Shown in pieces: positions 59,342-64,000 of a DNA stretch of 64,000 nucleotides (positions are counted from its first letter, which is position 1; each line of letters starts with the position of its first letter). Under the pieces are notes generated by a model. It had not been told where the DNA came from. It made no database searches and worked only from the letters and a program-made list of their open reading frames with translations. The translations under genes were made by a program, and so were the position numbers. Source of the DNA: Clostridiales bacterium (GTDB taxonomy: Bacteria > Bacillota > Desulfotomaculia > Desulfotomaculales > VENG01); NCBI GenBank assembly GCA_016278505.1, contig JADQBQ010000032.1, forward strand, positions 1 through 64,000. Direction: 5' to 3'.

Positions 59342-59866
59342 CTAACGCCCTATGCCGAAGATTTTGCGGAAGTGTAAGCCATACACAGCAAAGGTCATGG
59401 CATCGGGTAAACAGCGGGGATACTTGGCCAGTGTTTTGGTCAGCATCTTCCAGTAATGGTGGCGTCCTTTTTCGATTACTCCGAGGTAGAATATGGCTTT
59501 GAAAAAAGCCTTTAGATAGCTCAGGCGGAACATGTTGGCCCTGTAGCGCCGGGCCGGTTTAAACTCTTTAAAGAATTCCAGCATGCGGTCATAATACCGG
59601 GCGGGATCATATATTGTTTCCACAACCTTCCTGTAGCCGTCGATAAGGGTTTGCCTGTTCATTTTGGGGATAAAAGGCGGTTTTCCCTTTGCAGCCGCTT
59701 GTAAAGCCTGGTACCCTTGGGGGCGTTTAAAAGTCCCACCATGGCTGTAACAATGCCGCTTCCCTGGATAAATTTAATCTGTCTTTCAAAGATGGAAGGG
59801 GTGTCGCTGTCAAACCCCACTATGAACCCTCCGCTGACCTGCATATTACCGTGTACTTCTATACCA
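59342..59866 (-). pseudogene. Remnant of a B12-binding radical-SAM protein (C-terminal, DUF4070 part)
   Basis: The reading [22 protein letters not shown]...[22 protein letters not shown] is typical of the end of a radical-SAM barrel. It then jumps out of frame to [17 protein letters not shown] and a DUF4070-like tail. About 20 family residues are missing at the junction near 59660, and the tail is in another frame, so an internal deletion broke the gene. Upstream of 59866 a stop occurs and the cobalamin and CxxxCxxC parts are absent. Two short frames (59342-59662 and 59659-59844) are what is left. Confidence 0.8.
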
Positions 59867-60055
59867 TGTTTTCAAATTATACAAAAGAAAACTGAAAGTT
59901 TTGGAATTTACATGAAAGATTACGTTACATTACGCGGTAACAGGGTAATTGCTGCATCTATATGCCCTTTATCCTTCAACAATGACTGTGTGATAAAACC
60001 CGCTCATTTCACCAGAACATAAGCTGTATAGTGACGATTTACGCGAAAAATTCTT

Positions 60056-60116
60056 AAAAAAAGAAGGGTAGACTTCATGGAATATTGTCAATACCATGAA
60101 GTCTACCCTTCTTTTT
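60056..60116. terminator. Long perfect hairpin downstream of argG
   Basis: GAAGGGTAGACTTCATGG (60063-60080) and its exact complement (60094-60111) are continued inward by TATTG/CAATA and flanked by A and T runs. The stem is about 23 bp plus A-T flanks. On the minus strand T7 follows the stem, so it ends the arginine operon; the plus strand has T5. It is much longer than an ordinary terminator. Confidence 0.85.
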
Positions 60117-60141
60117 GGTGCATCTTTTTACCTAGTCTTTT

Positions 60142-61347
60142 CTACTTCAGTCCGGTTTTCTTTTCCATTATTGCCTGCACTTTTAAGGGCAATCCGAAAA
60201 GATTGATAAAACCTTCGGCATCGGCCTGGCTGTATACCTCATCCTCGTTAAAGGTAGCCAGCTCTTCGTCATACAGGGAATAAGGGGATGTTACCCCGGC
60301 GGGTGTGCAGTTGCCCTTGTAGAGCTTCATGCGTACCGTACCGGTAACAGTACGCTGGGTTCTATCCACGAAGGCGTCCATGGCCTCGCGTAGAGGTGAA
60401 AACCATACACCGTCGTACACCAGCTCTGCATAACGGGTGGCCAGCTGTTCTTTAAAGTGCAGTGTATTACGGTCCAGGGTCAAGAGTTCCAGTTCCCGGT
60501 GAGCAAGATACAGTATGGTGCCGCCGGGAGTTTCATACACGCCCCTGGATTTCATACCCACCAGGCGGTTTTCCACCATATCCACTACTCCCACTCCGTT
60601 GGCCCCGCCAAGAGCGTTCAATTTTTCCAGTAGCGTCACGGGGTCCACTTCCTCCCCATTAAGGCGGCGCGGAACTCCCCGCTCAAAGGACAGTTCTACA
60701 TAGGTGGGTACATCAGGTGCCTTTTCCGGGGAAACCGTCAGCAGCAATACATCCTCCGGCGGCTCCTTGCCGGGATCTTCCAGGTCCCCGCCCTCGTGGC
60801 TAAGGTGCCACAGGTTGCGGTCCATGCTGTAGGGCCGGTCCTTGGTTACCGGTACCGGGATGCCTCTTTCTTGGGCATAATCTATGGCATCATCCCTGGA
60901 GCGAATATCCCACTCCCGCCAGGGAGCAACAATTTTCAGTTCCGGCGCCAGGGCTTTCACACCCAGCTCAAAACGTACCTGGTCATTACCCTTACCGGTG
61001 GCGCCGTGGGCTATGGCCTCTGCGCCTTCCTTGGCAGCTATTTCCACCAACTTCTTGGCAATTAAGGGTCTGGCCATGGAAGTGCCTAAAAGGTACTTAC
61101 CCTCGTAAACAGCCCCGGCCTTTAAGGTGGGGAATATGTATTCCTCCACGAATTCGCGGCGCACATCTTCTATATATATCTTTTGCGCGCCGCTGTTTTC
61201 GGCCTTTTCCTCCAGGGGCTCCAGTTCCTCCCCCTGGCCCAGGTCCGCAGCCATGGCAATAACCTCATAGCCATATTTTTCCTTTAACCAGGGTATGATG
61301 ATGGATGTATCCAGGCCTCCGGAATAGGCCAATACCACTTTTTTCAC
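60142..61347 (-). CDS. argG: Argininosuccinate synthase
   Basis: It joins citrulline and aspartate with ATP. It begins [14 protein letters not shown], the N-type PP-loop, and contains [13 protein letters not shown] and SVDRNLWH-type ([20 protein letters not shown]) substrate segments. GTG 61347 is preferred: AAGGAG is eight bases away and [11 protein letters not shown] is the family start; GTG 61356 overlaps the site. About 401 residues. It is last in the leftward arg operon. Confidence 0.96.
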   Translation of the reverse strand: MKKVVLAYSGGLDTSIIIPWLKEKYGYEVIAMAADLGQGEELEPLEEKAENSGAQKIYIEDVRREFVEEYIFPTLKAGAVYEGKYLLGTSMARPLIAKKLVEIAAKEGAEAIAHGATGKGNDQVRFELGVKALAPELKIVAPWREWDIRSRDDAIDYAQERGIPVPVTKDRPYSMDRNLWHLSHEGGDLEDPGKEPPEDVLLLTVSPEKAPDVPTYVELSFERGVPRRLNGEEVDPVTLLEKLNALGGANGVGVVDMVENRLVGMKSRGVYETPGGTILYLAHRELELLTLDRNTLHFKEQLATRYAELVYDGVWFSPLREAMDAFVDRTQRTVTGTVRMKLYKGNCTPAGVTSPYSLYDEELATFNEDEVYSQADAEGFINLFGLPLKVQAIMEKKTGLK

Positions 61348-61364
61348 TTTTACCACTCCTTTGC

Positions 61365-62312
61365 TTAATAACCCATTAACAGTGCCAGAACTGCTTTTTG
61401 TGCATGCAGCCGATTTTCTGCCTCATCCAAAACCACGGCATGAGGCCCGTCAATTATTTCCGCTGAAACTTCCTCGCCCCGGTGGGCCGGCAGGCAGTGC
61501 ATAAAGATATAATCAGGCTTGGCCCGTTTGATCAGGTCAGTATTTACCTGGTAAGGGGCAAAGGTTTGAAGACGCTCCTTTTGTTCAGCTTCCTGCCCCA
61601 TACTGGCCCAGACATCGGTTACCACCACGTCTGCATCCTGCACGGCCTCCAGCGGACTCAACAATATGGCCACGCTGCCACCGGTTTCAGATGCCATACT
61701 GCTTGCCTCTTCCACTATGTGCGGTGCCGGCAGGTAATTTTGCGGCGAAGCAACGCTGATATGCATACCCATTTTGGCACAGCCGTATAACAAAGAATGA
61801 CAAACATTATTACCGTCTCCCAGGTAGGTAAGTTTCAGTCCTTTTAATTCTCCCTTATGCTCCCGCACTGTCTGCAGGTCAGCCAAAATTTGGCACGGGT
61901 GCAATAGGTCAGTAAGACCATTGATAACCGGGATGTCAGCACTTTCCGCCAGTTCTTCCACATCCTTCTGGGCAAAGGTGCGAATCATGAGACCGTCTAA
62001 ATAACGGCTTAACACCTTGCCGGTATCAGAGATAGTTTCCCCGCGTCCCAACTGCAGGTCGGCGGCACTAAGATGGAGCCCGTGCCCCCCCAATTGAAAC
62101 ATGGCTACTTCAAAGCTCACCCGGGTACGTGTTGATGGTTTCTGGAAAATCATACCCAATGTTTTTCCCTGCAGCAGCGATGATTGATTACCTTCTTTGT
62201 GGGATGCTTTTAGTTCATCTGCCAGATTCAATATCTGGTTAATTTCTTCCGGAGTATAATCTTTCAGGGACAGTAAATCCCGTCCTTTTAAATTGCCTTG
62301 TAATAACGGCAT
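61365..62312 (-). CDS. argF: Ornithine carbamoyltransferase
   Basis: It makes citrulline from ornithine and carbamoyl phosphate. The carbamoyl phosphate site KPSTRTR, HPCQ, and the ornithine loop [10 protein letters not shown] are intact; 315 residues. GAGGGTG lies five bases from the ATG. It is separated from argD by a 301-bp non-coding stretch holding an inverted-repeat element, and lies 17 bases before argG. Confidence 0.96.
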   Translation of the reverse strand: MPLLQGNLKGRDLLSLKDYTPEEINQILNLADELKASHKEGNQSSLLQGKTLGMIFQKPSTRTRVSFEVAMFQLGGHGLHLSAADLQLGRGETISDTGKVLSRYLDGLMIRTFAQKDVEELAESADIPVINGLTDLLHPCQILADLQTVREHKGELKGLKLTYLGDGNNVCHSLLYGCAKMGMHISVASPQNYLPAPHIVEEASSMASETGGSVAILLSPLEAVQDADVVVTDVWASMGQEAEQKERLQTFAPYQVNTDLIKRAKPDYIFMHCLPAHRGEEVSAEIIDGPHAVVLDEAENRLHAQKAVLALLMGY

Positions 62313-62370
62313 AATTTCACCCTCTTGTTATGGTTTTCAGTCACTCGGGTTATTGACAAAGCTGGTTGCG

Positions 62371-62581
62371 AACCTGCCTTTTGCGCCCGCTCATTGCAAT
62401 TCATCTCGCCGGTCAGGCTAAGGCTCAGTCTCACGCTGCAGCGGGGTTCCCGCCCCATTCGCCGTCCTGGCTCAGGGGGCGGCTTCGCACGTCCTGTGCT
62501 CAGCCCCGCTTCCGCTTATCGACTTCGCCAAGCCTGGCCACGGCTCGATTCAATGCATTCGCTATGCGCAAAAGGCAGGTT
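62371..62581. repeat. 211-bp GC-rich element with perfect 16-bp inverted ends
   Basis: AACCTGCCTTTTGCGC (62371-62386) and GCGCAAAAGGCAGGTT (62566-62581) are exact inverted copies. The ~180-base interior is GC-rich with several smaller hairpins and no open frame I would support. It occupies the argD-argF gap, whereas the other genes of this operon are tightly spaced. It looks like an inserted MITE or intergenic repeat. No direct target duplication is obvious. Confidence 0.65.
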
Positions 62582-62613
62582 TATCATCAATCTTGAGGGA
62601 CAGTCTTCTTCAT

Positions 62614-63804
62614 TTATACTTTACTTAGGACGCCGTCCAGTATTTCTACTGCGCGGTCTATTTGGGCACGTTCTACATTGAGGGGAGGGATAAAGCGCAG
62701 GGTGCTGCCGTTTACACAATTAATGAGTAGACCTTTTTCCTGGCACTTGGCAACAATGCCGGCACCCTCAACGTTTAGTTCCATCCCCAGCAGGAAGCCC
62801 ATTCCCCTTACTTCTTTGACGAAATTGTACTTACCGGCTAACACATCAAGCCATTTCTTAAAGTAAAGGCCGGCAGCATTTACCTTGGCCATGAATCCTT
62901 CTTCCAGCATAGTCTCCATCACTGCCACACCGGCAGCACAGGCCAGTGGATTGCCCCCGAAGGTGGATGCGTGATCCCCGGGCTGAAATGCTTGGGCCAC
63001 TTCATCTTGGGCCAGCATGGCACCAATGGGAAAACCTCCACCCAAAGCCTTGGCCAGGGTAATAATGTGCGGCTCCACGCCATATTGTTGGTAGGCGAAT
63101 AACTTACCGGTACGGCCCAGCCCGCACTGCACCTCATCAAAAATGAGCAGCAGCCCCTTTTGGTCACATATTTCTTTTACACCTTCCAGGTAGGATTGAT
63201 GAGCTGCATTTACTCCGCCCTCTCCCTGCACAGGCTCCAGCATTACGGCACAGGTATGGGGACCTATAGCCTCTTCCAGCGCGGCCAGGTCATTGAAGGG
63301 CACATATTTAAATCCCTCGGGCAGTGGTTCAAACCCCTGTTGGAATTTTGCCTGCCCCGTAGCTGTAATGGTAGCCAGGGTACGACCGTGGAATGACTTA
63401 AGCGCGGTTATTATTTCGAACTTATCCTGACCCCTTTTAAACTTGGCATATTTGCGCGCCAGCTTGATGGCCGCCTCATTGGCCTCGGCACCGCTGTTAC
63501 AGAAAAAGGCCTTGCCACAGCAAGAGTTTTCCACTAAAAGACGTGCCAGGTGAGCCTGGGGTTCAATATGATAAAGGTTACTTACATGCATCAGGGTACG
63601 CGCCTGCTCAGTAACAGCATCCACCACGGCAGGATGGCAGTGCCCCAGAGAATCTACCGCCAGGCCCCCCACAAAATCCAGGTATTCATTACCCTCGGCA
63701 TCCCACACCCGCGAACCTTGCCCTTTTACCAGGGCCAGCGGCAGGCGGCCGTAGGTTTTCATTATATATTTTTCCGTTAATTCCATTATTTCTTGGGTAC
63801 TCAC
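62614..63804 (-). CDS. argD: Acetylornithine aminotransferase
   Basis: It is a PLP class III aminotransferase making N-acetylornithine. CNSGAEANEAAIKLAR, the LIFDEVQCGLGRTG segment and the PLP Lys in LAKALGGGFPIGA are intact. GTG 63804 (STQEIMELTEKYIM) is chosen: GGGAGGAGG is seven bases upstream. The longer frame to 63954 is only the shadow of argB in another frame. 396 residues. Confidence 0.95.
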   Translation of the reverse strand: MSTQEIMELTEKYIMKTYGRLPLALVKGQGSRVWDAEGNEYLDFVGGLAVDSLGHCHPAVVDAVTEQARTLMHVSNLYHIEPQAHLARLLVENSCCGKAFFCNSGAEANEAAIKLARKYAKFKRGQDKFEIITALKSFHGRTLATITATGQAKFQQGFEPLPEGFKYVPFNDLAALEEAIGPHTCAVMLEPVQGEGGVNAAHQSYLEGVKEICDQKGLLLIFDEVQCGLGRTGKLFAYQQYGVEPHIITLAKALGGGFPIGAMLAQDEVAQAFQPGDHASTFGGNPLACAAGVAVMETMLEEGFMAKVNAAGLYFKKWLDVLAGKYNFVKEVRGMGFLLGMELNVEGAGIVAKCQEKGLLINCVNGSTLRFIPPLNVERAQIDRAVEILDGVLSKV

Positions 63805-63833
63805 CAAAAACCCTCCTCCCAAAACCAGATATG

Positions 63834-64000
<167 letters not shown>

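Overview
The window reads as a chromosomal segment of an anaerobic, spore-former-type Firmicute, most like the Desulfotomaculum/Peptococcaceae group. This is inferred from gene content (T-box leader, glmS ribozyme, cdaA-cdaR-glmM-glmS, S-layer homology proteins, an [FeFe]-hydrogenase-like sensor kinase), from strong GGAGG ribosome sites and from frequent GTG/TTG starts. No 16S or tRNA gene is present to confirm it.

1-6575: an AT-rich accessory block that I interpret as one end of a Tn7-like transposon sitting in attTn7. It holds a TniQ/TnsD-type gene, a decayed hsdR, a compact two-gene restriction-modification (R-M) system (PD-ExK nuclease fused to an N6-adenine methylase, plus a two-TRD specificity subunit), and tandem 21-bp repeats ending in ACA 28 bp from the glmS stop codon.

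6604-12601: glmS (behind a glmS ribozyme), glmM, cdaR and cdaA, linking cell-wall amino-sugar synthesis with c-di-AMP, plus an 88-residue orphan.

12834-27000: one leftward branched-chain amino acid operon, ilvE-ilvD-ilvB-ilvH-ilvC-ilvB-leuA-leuC-leuD-leuB-cimA. A strong promoter leads into a tandem leader: an isoleucine-type (AUC) T-box with terminator, then a ykkC-family aptamer (probably ppGpp) with its own terminator.

27056-33501: a DUF445 membrane protein, argH, an unknown membrane protein, a NamZ-like exported muramidase with a stalk domain, and pssA.

33531-59254: a signalling and surface region. It encodes a Cys-rich membrane protein, a GAF-CPBP membrane protein with an altered protease motif, a ferredoxin/[FeFe]-hydrogenase-like hybrid histidine kinase, a CheY-type receiver, an OmpR-type regulator, a 2006-residue pseudokinase-AAA-GAF-hybrid histidine kinase, and two giant exported proteins (1985 and 2248 residues, the latter with SLH anchors). 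A 53-bp ungapped element occurs three times here, in front of the CheY/kinase operon, the region of the giant kinase and the surface operon. It is probably the operator of a shared regulon and is my best candidate for an undescribed system.

59342-64000: a radical-SAM gene remnant, then the leftward arginine operon argB-argD-argF-argG, with a 211-bp inverted-repeat element between argD and argF and a very long terminator hairpin after argG.
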